From Mycobacterium sp. URHD0025 (GTDB lineage: Bacteria; Actinomycetota; Actinomycetes; Mycobacteriales; Mycobacteriaceae), in NCBI RefSeq assembly GCF_000426065.1, contig NZ_KE384491.1:334205-398204 (forward strand): 64,000 nt of DNA, written 5' to 3'. The notes beneath the pieces were generated by a model. The model worked only from the letters and a program-made list of their open reading frames with translations, had not been told where the DNA came from and ran no database searches. This document shows, piece by piece, positions 57,750 to 64,000 of the stretch; within the stretch, counting starts at the first letter, position 1; every line of letters begins with the position of its first letter. The position numbers and the translations under genes are program-made.

Positions 57750-58856
57750 TCACCCCCGAAGGGCCTGCTCCATGTCGGCGATCAGATCTTCGGTGTCCTC
57801 GATCCCGGCCGAGATGCGGGCGAAGCCGGCCGGAACCGGGTCACCCCAGCGGGCCCTGCGATCCACCGAGGTGTGAATACCTCCGAAGCTCGTCGAGGCG
57901 ATGAGCAGAGTGCTGCGCTCCACCAGCGCATGGACGGCGGCGGCATCGGCCAGCTCGATCGACACCAATCCGCCGAACCGCTTCATCTGGGTGGCCGCGA
58001 GCTCGTGTGCCGGATCGCCGGGCAGCCCGGGATAGCGCACGGAGCGCACCGCGGGATGGCTGCGCAGCATCATCGCCAGGGCTGCGGCGTTCTGGCACTG
58101 GCGTTCGAAGCGCAGCCCGGCGCTGCCGAGGCTGCGTAACACGAGCCAGGCCTCGAATGCGCCCAGGATCGGCCCGGCCAGCAGTCGGTCGGACTCCATC
58201 GCGGCCATCAGCTCGGGCTGGCTGCCGGCGACATAACCGGCCACCAGATCGCTGTGCCCCGACAGTGATTTGGTGGCACTGGCCACCACGAGGTCTGCGC
58301 CGAGCGAAAGTGGTTGCTGGCCAAGCGGTGTGGCAGTGGTGTTGTCGACGACAAGGGTGGCTCCGCGACTACGGCAGGTCATGGCCAGCCGGTGCAGGTC
58401 GACGACATCGAGCCCCGGGTTGGCGGGCGTCTCGGCGAGCACCACATCAGCACGAGCAGCGGCCTCACACATCTCGGCAACCCGGGCCTCGATCACCGTG
58501 ACGCCTTGTGGCGCAAGGTATTCAGATGCGTACCGGCGCACCTGGTAGTAGCCGTCGGCCGGGACCACAAGGGTGGTTCCCGGTTTGGCGAGCACCCGCA
58601 GCGCCGAGGTGATCGCAGCCATCCCGGATCCGAACGTGAGCGCTGCGGCCGCCCCCTCCAGTTCGGCGAGCGCCGATTCCAGTTGCCGCCACGACGGGTT
58701 GGAACTGCGTCCGTAGCTGTCCAGCGGCTCAGCCTCGTCGGGTGAGAGGTGGTATGCCGACGCCGGCACCGGCATGGGCGCCACTGGCTGTCCCGGAACC
58801 GATTCCAGACCAACAGCTTTGACGCTCCGGGTGGAATCCCCGTACAAGCCGTCCAT
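57750..58856 (-). CDS. PLP-dependent Cys/Met metabolism enzyme (cystathionine gamma-lyase-like)
   Basis: The 368-residue enzyme is of the Cys/Met metabolism PLP family: S-N-P-S-W-R-Q-L-E, G-S-G-M-A-A-I-T-S-A, V-D-N-T-T-A-T-P, and the PLP Lys in S-A-T-K-S-L-S-G-H-S-D. Members are gamma-lyases, gamma-synthases or methionine gamma-lyases; the exact reaction cannot be set. ATG 58856 has a GAGGAGG site. The frame runs on to 59294, but that would overlap gpsA and looks non-coding. Confidence 0.9.
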   Translation of the reverse strand: MDGLYGDSTRSVKAVGLESVPGQPVAPMPVPASAYHLSPDEAEPLDSYGRSSNPSWRQLESALAELEGAAAALTFGSGMAAITSALRVLAKPGTTLVVPADGYYQVRRYASEYLAPQGVTVIEARVAEMCEAAARADVVLAETPANPGLDVVDLHRLAMTCRSRGATLVVDNTTATPLGQQPLSLGADLVVASATKSLSGHSDLVAGYVAGSQPELMAAMESDRLLAGPILGAFEAWLVLRSLGSAGLRFERQCQNAAALAMMLRSHPAVRSVRYPGLPGDPAHELAATQMKRFGGLVSIELADAAAVHALVERSTLLIASTSFGGIHTSVDRRARWGDPVPAGFARISAGIEDTEDLIADMEQALRG

Positions 58857-58887
58857 ACCTGTTTTTCCTCCTCGTCCCGGAGGATCC

Positions 58888-59886
58888 CTACTCCGGTTTG
58901 GTGCTGCGACCCAAAAGCCCCGAGACTGCCTCGTGGACCGACAATCCCTTGTGGCACACCCGATGAACGGCGTCGGCCAGCGGCATCTCGACACCATAAC
59001 TGGATGCCAGCGCGAGCACTGATTCACACGAGGCGACGCCCTCGGCCACGTGTCCACCCGCCGCAGCCAACGCCGATTCCATGGTGCCGCCCTTGCCCAG
59101 CCGCACCCCGAAGGTGCGGTTACGGGAGTGCTCGGAGGTACACGTGGCCACGAGATCTCCCACGCCGGCCAGCCCCGCCAGCGTGGCGGGTGTGGCACCC
59201 AGCGCAATACCCAGCCGCATGACCTCGGCCAGGCCGCGAGTGATGATGGCGGCAACGGTGTTCTCCCCCAGCCCGACACCCACCGCCATGCCACAGGCCA
59301 GCGCGATGACGTTCTTGCACGCCCCGCCGACTTCGGCCCCCACCACGTCGGCGTTCGTGTAGGGCCGGAAGTATCCGGTGGCCAAGGCCCGCTGCAGGGT
59401 GACCGCGCGTCCGGAGTCGCTGCAGGCGACGACGGTGGCCGCCGGCTGCTCCTCGGCGATCTCGCTGGCCAGGTTCGGTCCCGTCACGACAGCGACCCGG
59501 GACGGATCGACACCGGTCACCTGGACGATGACCTGGCTCATCCGCATCAGCGAGCCGAGCTCGATTCCCTTGGCCAGGCTGACCAATGTCACGTCGTCAC
59601 CGATCAGATGCTTCCAGCCCTCGAGGTTGGCGCGCAGCTGCTGCGCCGGAACACCGAGCAGCACCGTGCAGGCGCCGGTAAGTGCCTCCGCCGGATCGGT
59701 GGTGGCCTTGACCGTCGACGGCAGAACGACGTCACCGAGGTAGCGACTGTTGCGATGATCGGTGTTGATCTCGTCGGCAACCTCGGGGCGTCGTGCCCAG
59801 ACCGTCACCGGATTACCCGCGTCCGCCAGCACCTTGGCCAGCGCCGTCCCCCACGCACCGGCACCCATCACCGCAGCCTCTACCAC
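58888..59886 (-). CDS. gpsA: Glycerol-3-phosphate dehydrogenase [NAD(P)+]
   Basis: GpsA (332 residues) makes sn-glycerol-3-phosphate for phospholipid synthesis. It has M-G-A-G-A-W-G-T-A-L-A at the N-terminus, P-A-Q-Q-L-R and the catalytic Lys region G-G-A-C-K-N-V-I-A-L, then a C-terminal domain with S-R-N-R-T-F-G. It is followed by the PLP enzyme 31 bp downstream, and is divergent from fbiD. Confidence 0.96.
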   Translation of the reverse strand: MVEAAVMGAGAWGTALAKVLADAGNPVTVWARRPEVADEINTDHRNSRYLGDVVLPSTVKATTDPAEALTGACTVLLGVPAQQLRANLEGWKHLIGDDVTLVSLAKGIELGSLMRMSQVIVQVTGVDPSRVAVVTGPNLASEIAEEQPAATVVACSDSGRAVTLQRALATGYFRPYTNADVVGAEVGGACKNVIALACGMAVGVGLGENTVAAIITRGLAEVMRLGIALGATPATLAGLAGVGDLVATCTSEHSRNRTFGVRLGKGGTMESALAAAGGHVAEGVASCESVLALASSYGVEMPLADAVHRVCHKGLSVHEAVSGLLGRSTKPE

Positions 59887-59950
59887 CCGATCACCCTAAC
59901 CCGGCGGCCGCGCCACCCGCCGACACCGGCCGGGCTGGCAGGATGAACCC

Positions 59951-60619
59951 ATGAGCGGCTCCAGAAGCGACAACGCCGCAGCAGCAACGCAGGCCGCTGA
60001 CGTCTCCCTCATCATCGCGGTGAAGCGGCTGTCGGCCGCCAAAACCCGGCTGGCGCCCATCTTCTCCGCGTCCACGCGGGAGGCCGTCGTGCTGGCGATG
60101 CTCGTCGACACCATCAACGCCGCGTCCGCGATCGCCCCGGTGACCGTCGTCACCCCCGATGACACCGCGGCCGACGCCGCCCGCCAACTCGGTGCCGGTG
60201 TATTGAAGGATCCGACTCCGCCCGGCCATGGTGACCCACTGAACAACGCCATCACCGCGGCCGAGGCCGAACTTCGCTCCACCGCATCGAATATCGTTGT
60301 TCTCCAAGGGGATCTGCCCGCCCTGCAATCCCAGGAATTGGCCGAGGCCCTCGCGATGGCCCGTGGTCATCAACGGAGTTTCGTCGGGGACCGGCACGGG
60401 ACGGGAACGTCCGCACTGTTCGCGTTCGGGACTTCGCTGGCCCCGCACTTCGGATCCGATTCGGCTGCGCGCCATCGACACTCCGGCGCGATCGAACTCA
60501 CCGGGGCGTGGCCTGGCCTGCGCTGCGACATCGATACACCCGACGACCTTCAGGCGGCGCGACGACTCGGGGTCGGTACCGCCACCACACGCACCCTCGG
60601 CAGGCACGTCGGCAGGTAG
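59951..60619 (+). CDS. fbiD: 2-phospholactate/PEP guanylyltransferase (CofC/FbiD)
   Basis: The 222-residue nucleotidyltransferase starts the coenzyme F420 side chain: in mycobacteria FbiD uses phosphoenolpyruvate and GTP. Visible: L-I-I-A-V-K-R-L-S-A-A-K-T-R-L-A-P (GTP binding), G-H-G-D-P-L-N-N-A-I and V-L-Q-G-D-L-P-A-L. It matches Rv2983 by sequence type and neighbours. It is 22 bp before ppk1. Confidence 0.93.
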   Translation: MSGSRSDNAAAATQAADVSLIIAVKRLSAAKTRLAPIFSASTREAVVLAMLVDTINAASAIAPVTVVTPDDTAADAARQLGAGVLKDPTPPGHGDPLNNAITAAEAELRSTASNIVVLQGDLPALQSQELAEALAMARGHQRSFVGDRHGTGTSALFAFGTSLAPHFGSDSAARHRHSGAIELTGAWPGLRCDIDTPDDLQAARRLGVGTATTRTLGRHVGR

Positions 60620-60641
60620 CCGCGCACCCGTGGGATAGGGA

Positions 60642-62849
60642 ATGATCGGACAGATGAGCGAAGCCACCGAAGCCGCGCCAGGAACCCGTTCGGACAACTC
60701 CCACCTGGGCAGCGCCTCGGCTGGATCGGGCGCGCCCATCGAGTCGGCGACACCAGAAGCGCCACCGGCGGCCACGTCGCCGGCGGTGGACGACGCGCTG
60801 CCCGAGGATCGCTACCTCAACCGCGAGCTGAGCTGGCTGGACTTCAACGCCCGCGTCCTGGCGCTGGCCGCCGACCCGTCGCTGCCCCTGCTCGAGCGGG
60901 CCAAGTTCCTGGCGATCTTCGCGTCCAACCTCGACGAGTTCTACATGGTCCGGGTGGCGGGGCTCAAACGCCGCGATGAGATGGGACTTTCGGTGCGCTC
61001 GGCCGACGGCCTGTCCCCGCGCGAACAGCTGCGCCGCATCAACGAACGTACCCAGCAGATCGCCAACCGGCACGCCAAGGTGTTCCTCAGCTCGGTGCGC
61101 CCGGCGCTGGCCGAAGAGGGCATCGTCATCGTCAACTGGGCGGAGCTCGACGAAACCGAACGCGCCAAGCTCTCCACCTACTTCCACGAGCAGGTGTTCC
61201 CGGTCCTCACCCCGCTCGCGGTCGATCCGGCCCATCCGTTCCCGTTCGTGAGCGGACTGAGCCTGAACCTGGCGATCACCGTCAAGCATCCCGAAGACGG
61301 CGGACAGCACTTCGCCAGGATCAAGGTGCCCGACAACGTCGGCCGCTTCGTGGAACTGAGCCCGCCCGCCGACGGATCGGCCGTCGTGCGTTTCCTGCCG
61401 ATGGAGGAACTCATCGCGGCGTTCCTGCCCGTGCTGTTCCCTGGCCTGGAGATCGTCGAGCACCACGCGTTCCGGATCACCCGAAATGCCGACTTCGAGG
61501 TCGAGGAGGATCGCGACGAGGACCTGCTGCAGGCCCTCGAACGTGAACTGGCGCGCCGGCGATTCGGCTCACCGGTGCGGTTGGAAGTGTCCGACGACAT
61601 GACCGAGAGCATGCTCGAACTGCTGTTGCGCGAGCTCGATGTGGCTCCCGGCGATGTCATCGAAGTGCCCGGCCTGCTCGATCTGTCCGCGCTCTGGCAG
61701 ATCTACGCCGTGGACCGGCCTGCGCTCAAGGACCGGCCCTTCGTGCCCGCCACCCCACCGGCTTTCGGCGAACGCGAGACACCCAAGAGCATCTTCTCCA
61801 CCCTGCGCGACGGGGACGTGCTGGTGCACCATCCCTATGACTCGTTCTCGACCACCGTGCAACGCTTCATCGAGCAGGCCGCCGCCGACCCCAACGTGCT
61901 GGCGATCAAACAGACGCTCTACCGCACCTCCGGTGACTCGCCGATTGTCAACGCGCTGATCGACGCTGCCGAGGCCGGCAAGCAGGTGGTCGCGCTCGTC
62001 GAGATCAAGGCCCGCTTCGACGAACAGGCCAACATCAAATGGGCGAGGGCACTCGAACAGGCCGGCGTGCACGTGGTCTACGGGCTGATCGGGCTCAAGA
62101 CGCACTGCAAAACCTGTCTCGTGGTGCGGCGTGAGGGGTCCACGATCCGGCGTTACTGCCACATCGGCACCGGCAACTACAACCCGAAAACCGCGCGGCT
62201 GTATGAAGATGTGGGGTTGCTCAGCGCCGATCCCGACATCGGCGCCGACCTGACCGACCTGTTCAATTCACTGACCGGCTACTCGCGCAAGGATTCCTAC
62301 CGCAATCTGCTCGTGGCTCCGCGAGGTGTGCGCAAGGGCATCATCGAGCGCATCGACCGCGAGATCGCCGCTCACCATGACGGCGCCACGACCGGAATCC
62401 GGTTGAAGGCCAATGCACTGGTCGACGAGCAGGTGATCGACGCGCTGTACCGGGCGTCGCAGGCCGGCATCCCGGTCGAGATCGTGGTGCGGGGCATCTG
62501 CGCCCTGCGCCCCGGTGTGCCCGGGTACTCCGACAACATCAGGGTGCGCTCGATCCTCGGGCGCTTCCTTGAGCACTCGCGGATTATTCATTTCCGCGCC
62601 ATGAATGAGTTCTGGATCGGCAGTGCCGACATGATGCATCGTAATCTCGACCGCCGTGTCGAAGTGATGGCTCAGGTCAAGGATCCGAGGTTGGCCGCGC
62701 AACTCAACGAGGTGTTCGACTCCGCGATGGATCCGGCCACCCGATGCTGGGAGTTGCGACACGATGGTCACTGGACGGCGCTGCCCCAGGCGGGGCAGAC
62801 AGTCCGCGACCACCAGGTGTCGCTGATGGAACGTCACCGGCACCCCTGA
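60642..62849 (+). CDS. ppk1: Polyphosphate kinase 1
   Basis: Ppk1 (735 residues) makes long-chain polyphosphate from ATP. It has a disordered first 50 residues, then R-Y-L-N-R-E-L-S-W-L-D-F-N (N domain), and two phospholipase-D-like halves with the phosphorylated His region G-L-K-T-H-C-K-T and Y-C-H-I-G-T-G-N-Y-N. ATG 60654 is an alternative start. Together with mutT1 and hupB downstream it reproduces the M. tuberculosis Rv2984-Rv2986c order. Confidence 0.97.
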   Translation: MIGQMSEATEAAPGTRSDNSHLGSASAGSGAPIESATPEAPPAATSPAVDDALPEDRYLNRELSWLDFNARVLALAADPSLPLLERAKFLAIFASNLDEFYMVRVAGLKRRDEMGLSVRSADGLSPREQLRRINERTQQIANRHAKVFLSSVRPALAEEGIVIVNWAELDETERAKLSTYFHEQVFPVLTPLAVDPAHPFPFVSGLSLNLAITVKHPEDGGQHFARIKVPDNVGRFVELSPPADGSAVVRFLPMEELIAAFLPVLFPGLEIVEHHAFRITRNADFEVEEDRDEDLLQALERELARRRFGSPVRLEVSDDMTESMLELLLRELDVAPGDVIEVPGLLDLSALWQIYAVDRPALKDRPFVPATPPAFGERETPKSIFSTLRDGDVLVHHPYDSFSTTVQRFIEQAAADPNVLAIKQTLYRTSGDSPIVNALIDAAEAGKQVVALVEIKARFDEQANIKWARALEQAGVHVVYGLIGLKTHCKTCLVVRREGSTIRRYCHIGTGNYNPKTARLYEDVGLLSADPDIGADLTDLFNSLTGYSRKDSYRNLLVAPRGVRKGIIERIDREIAAHHDGATTGIRLKANALVDEQVIDALYRASQAGIPVEIVVRGICALRPGVPGYSDNIRVRSILGRFLEHSRIIHFRAMNEFWIGSADMMHRNLDRRVEVMAQVKDPRLAAQLNEVFDSAMDPATRCWELRHDGHWTALPQAGQTVRDHQVSLMERHRHP

Positions 62850-62892
62850 TCCCCACCGGGTCCGCGCCGGTGAATGACCTGCAGGAGTAGAG

Positions 62893-63831
62893 GTGTCGAA
62901 CGACAGCACGACAGCAGCCAAGCGGGGCAACAAGCTCGTGCCCGCGGCGGGCGCCGTGTTGTGGCGTGGCGGCGAGGATGCCGCAGGTACGGCCGTGACC
63001 GAGGTGGCCGTCATCCACCGTCCGCGATACGACGACTGGTCGCTGCCCAAGGGCAAGGTCGAGGTCGAGGAGACCGATCCCGTGGCCGCGGTACGCGAGG
63101 TTCACGAGGAGACCGGCTACACCGCGCAGCTCGGTCGACGGCTCGGCTCGATCTCGTATGACATTCCGCAGGGAACCAAACGGGTGTGGTACTGGGCTGC
63201 CCGCGCGACGGGCGGCGATTTCACGCCCAACGACGAGGTGGACAAGCTGATCTGGCTTCCGGTGGATTCTGCGATAGATCAGCTGGTCTACCCACATGAT
63301 CGAAAAGTGTTGCGCCGCTTTGCCAAAAAGCCGTCGGATACCAAAACGGTATTGATCGTGCGGCACGGTACGGCCGGCCGCCGATCGCGTTTCAAGGGCG
63401 ACGATCGCAAGCGCCCGCTGGACAAGAAAGGACGGGCGCAGGCCGAGGCTCTGGTCGCCCAACTACTGGCATTCGGTGCCACAACGCTTTACGCCGCCGA
63501 CCGATTGCGCTGCCACCAGACGCTGGAACCACTGGCCCAGGAGCTCGGGGTGGACATTCACAACGAGCTGGTGCTGACCGAAGAGGCGTACAGCTCCGAC
63601 CACAAGGCCGGCCGCAACCGTGTGCTCGAGCTGGCGAGCCGGGCGGGCACCCCGGTGATCTGCACGCAGGGCAAGGTGATTCCCGACCTCATCTCGTGGT
63701 GGTGTGCGCGTTCGGATGTGCGCCCCCAGACCACCGGAAATCGCAAGGGCAGTACCTGGGTGCTGTCGTTGGCGGACGGCCGCCTGATCGCTGCGGACCA
63801 CCTCGGTAGTCCTCTGCCCGCCGACAGCTAG
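62893..63831 (+). CDS. mutT1: MutT1: Nudix hydrolase fused to a histidine phosphatase
   Basis: This 312-residue protein cleans oxidised nucleotides such as 8-oxo-dGTP. The Nudix box is G-K-V-E-V-E-E-T-D-P-V-A-A-V then R-E-V-H-E-E-T-G-Y. The C-terminal domain has V-R-H-G-T-A-G-R-R, a histidine phosphatase motif, which removes phosphate from the diphosphate product. The GTG start has AGGAG upstream. It ends just before a strong hairpin. Confidence 0.96.
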   Translation: MSNDSTTAAKRGNKLVPAAGAVLWRGGEDAAGTAVTEVAVIHRPRYDDWSLPKGKVEVEETDPVAAVREVHEETGYTAQLGRRLGSISYDIPQGTKRVWYWAARATGGDFTPNDEVDKLIWLPVDSAIDQLVYPHDRKVLRRFAKKPSDTKTVLIVRHGTAGRRSRFKGDDRKRPLDKKGRAQAEALVAQLLAFGATTLYAADRLRCHQTLEPLAQELGVDIHNELVLTEEAYSSDHKAGRNRVLELASRAGTPVICTQGKVIPDLISWWCARSDVRPQTTGNRKGSTWVLSLADGRLIAADHLGSPLPADS

Positions 63832-63842
63832 ATCCACACGAG

Positions 63843-63885
63843 AAAGGCACGTCGTGAGTTCACTTACGACTCACGACGTGCCTTT
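63843..63885. terminator. Bidirectional terminator between mutT1 and hupB
   Basis: AAAGGCACGTCGTGAGT (63843-63859) and ACTCACGACGTGCCTTT (63869-63885) are exact inverse complements, 17 bp, around a 9-nt loop. The stem is bounded by AAA on the left and TTT on the right, so it can end transcripts from both mutT1 (stop at 63831) and the convergent hupB (stop at 63893). It is the strongest terminator in the window. Confidence 0.9.
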
Positions 63886-63892
63886 ACCGTAA

Positions 63893-64000
63893 TTACTTGC
63901 GGCCCTTCTTGGCCGGTGCCTTCTTGGCAGCCACCTTCTTGGCGGGAGCCTTGGTCGCGGCCTTCTTGGCAGGTGCCTTGGTCGCGGCCTTCTTGGCGGG
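63893..64000 (-). CDS. hupB: DNA-binding protein HU (HupB), C-terminal tail only
   Basis: The stop TAA is at 63893-63895. Reading back, the protein ends K-A-P-A-K-K-G-R-K and consists of P-A-K-K-A/A-T-K-A repeats, the Lys/Ala-rich histone-H1-like tail of mycobacterial HupB (HLP). The HU fold itself lies beyond the window edge, so only 35 residues are seen. HupB compacts the nucleoid and is heavily acetylated on such Lys residues. Confidence 0.9.
   Translation of the reverse strand, partial: PAKKAATKAPAKKAATKAPAKKVAAKKAPAKKGRK

Noticed and set aside
57750..59294. A 514-residue PLP enzyme with a long N-terminal extension.
   Set aside because: The extension is Trp/Arg/Pro-rich and lies antisense-frame over gpsA codons on the same strand; it is not coding-like. 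The ATG 58856 has a good ribosome-binding site and starts the recognisable domain.
1..64000. A new defence system, prophage or biosynthetic cluster.
   Set aside because: I found no restriction, toxin-antitoxin, phage, integrase, PKS/NRPS or transposase gene. The single exported HNH protein has a known mycobacterial counterpart beside recG.

Overview
The window is about 66-67% GC, uses many GTG starts, and carries a gene order typical of mycobacteria: rnhB-lepB-rplS, rpsP-KH-rimM-trmD, ffh/glnD/glnB/amt/ftsY/smc, mutM-rnc-sepIVA, coaD-rsmD-pyc, recG, ung-thiL-ddl-gpsA, fbiD-ppk1-mutT1-hupB. In M. tuberculosis this corresponds to roughly Rv2901c-Rv2986c. The whole PDIM/phenolic glycolipid block that lies between Rv2927c and coaD there is absent, and sepIVA sits beside a hemerythrin gene and coaD. 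I infer an environmental, rapidly growing Mycolicibacterium-like species. Gene-order comparisons come from memory of the family, not from a search.

Layout. 0-3 kb: the 3' end of a SelO/YdiU gene, a dienelactone hydrolase, an M20D amidohydrolase and a DUF2469 gene. 3-8.4 kb: rnhB, lepB, rplS, lppW (opposite strand), trmD, rimM, a KH RNA-binding protein and rpsP, forming the ribosome/tRNA maturation block. 8.5-13.8 kb: a SnoaL-like protein, an M42 peptidase, two tandem D,D-carboxypeptidases and a diflavin reductase. 13.8-18.1 kb: a variable island with a wrecked MmyB-type regulator, NmrA and SDR oxidoreductases, a divergent MarR regulator with a secreted ABM monooxygenase, and an amidohydrolase. 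18-26.3 kb: ffh, a membrane protein, the glnD-glnB-amt nitrogen operon with GlnR-like boxes, and ftsY. 26.3-29.2 kb: a PE-PPE-domain exported esterase and a hypothetical anchored protein, inserted between ftsY and smc. 29.2-38.8 kb: smc, acyP, OsmC, a Pro/Tyr/Gly-rich membrane protein, mutM, rnc, DUF177, sepIVA, hemerythrin and coaD. 38.8-49 kb: rsmD, pyc, the VKOR/DsbA disulfide pair, a LipN-type esterase, two tandem aldo-keto reductases, TetR, GNAT and an exported HNH protein. 49-64 kb: recG, DAK2/FakA, rpmB, a lipoprotein, ung, thiL, an Lrp ligand-binding-domain protein, a DUF3515 protein, ddl, a cystathionine gamma-lyase-like enzyme, gpsA, fbiD/cofC, ppk1, mutT1 and the 3' end of hupB.

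How the genes work together. Most of the window is housekeeping: co-translational targeting (ffh, ftsY, lepB), ribosome assembly, nitrogen sensing (amt-glnB-glnD), chromosome segregation and repair (smc, mutM, recG, ung, mutT1), cell-wall precursor and peptidoglycan work (ddl, D,D-carboxypeptidases, sepIVA), and oxidative protein folding (VKOR-DsbA). I found no CRISPR array, intact transposon, prophage, rRNA or tRNA gene, and nothing I would call a new defence or biosynthetic system. The items most worth a second look are small: a 13-bp hairpin inside the first codons of glnD; short tandem repeats with 26-27 or 36 bp periods at gene ends (rnhB, pyc, ung, SnoaL-like); a probable CTG start in a CTGA overlap for rsmD; two divergent genes whose ATG codons share a CATG; a motif shared by the rplS and rpsP leaders at nearly equal distance; and the repeat- and dyad-rich gap beside the PE-PPE insertion.
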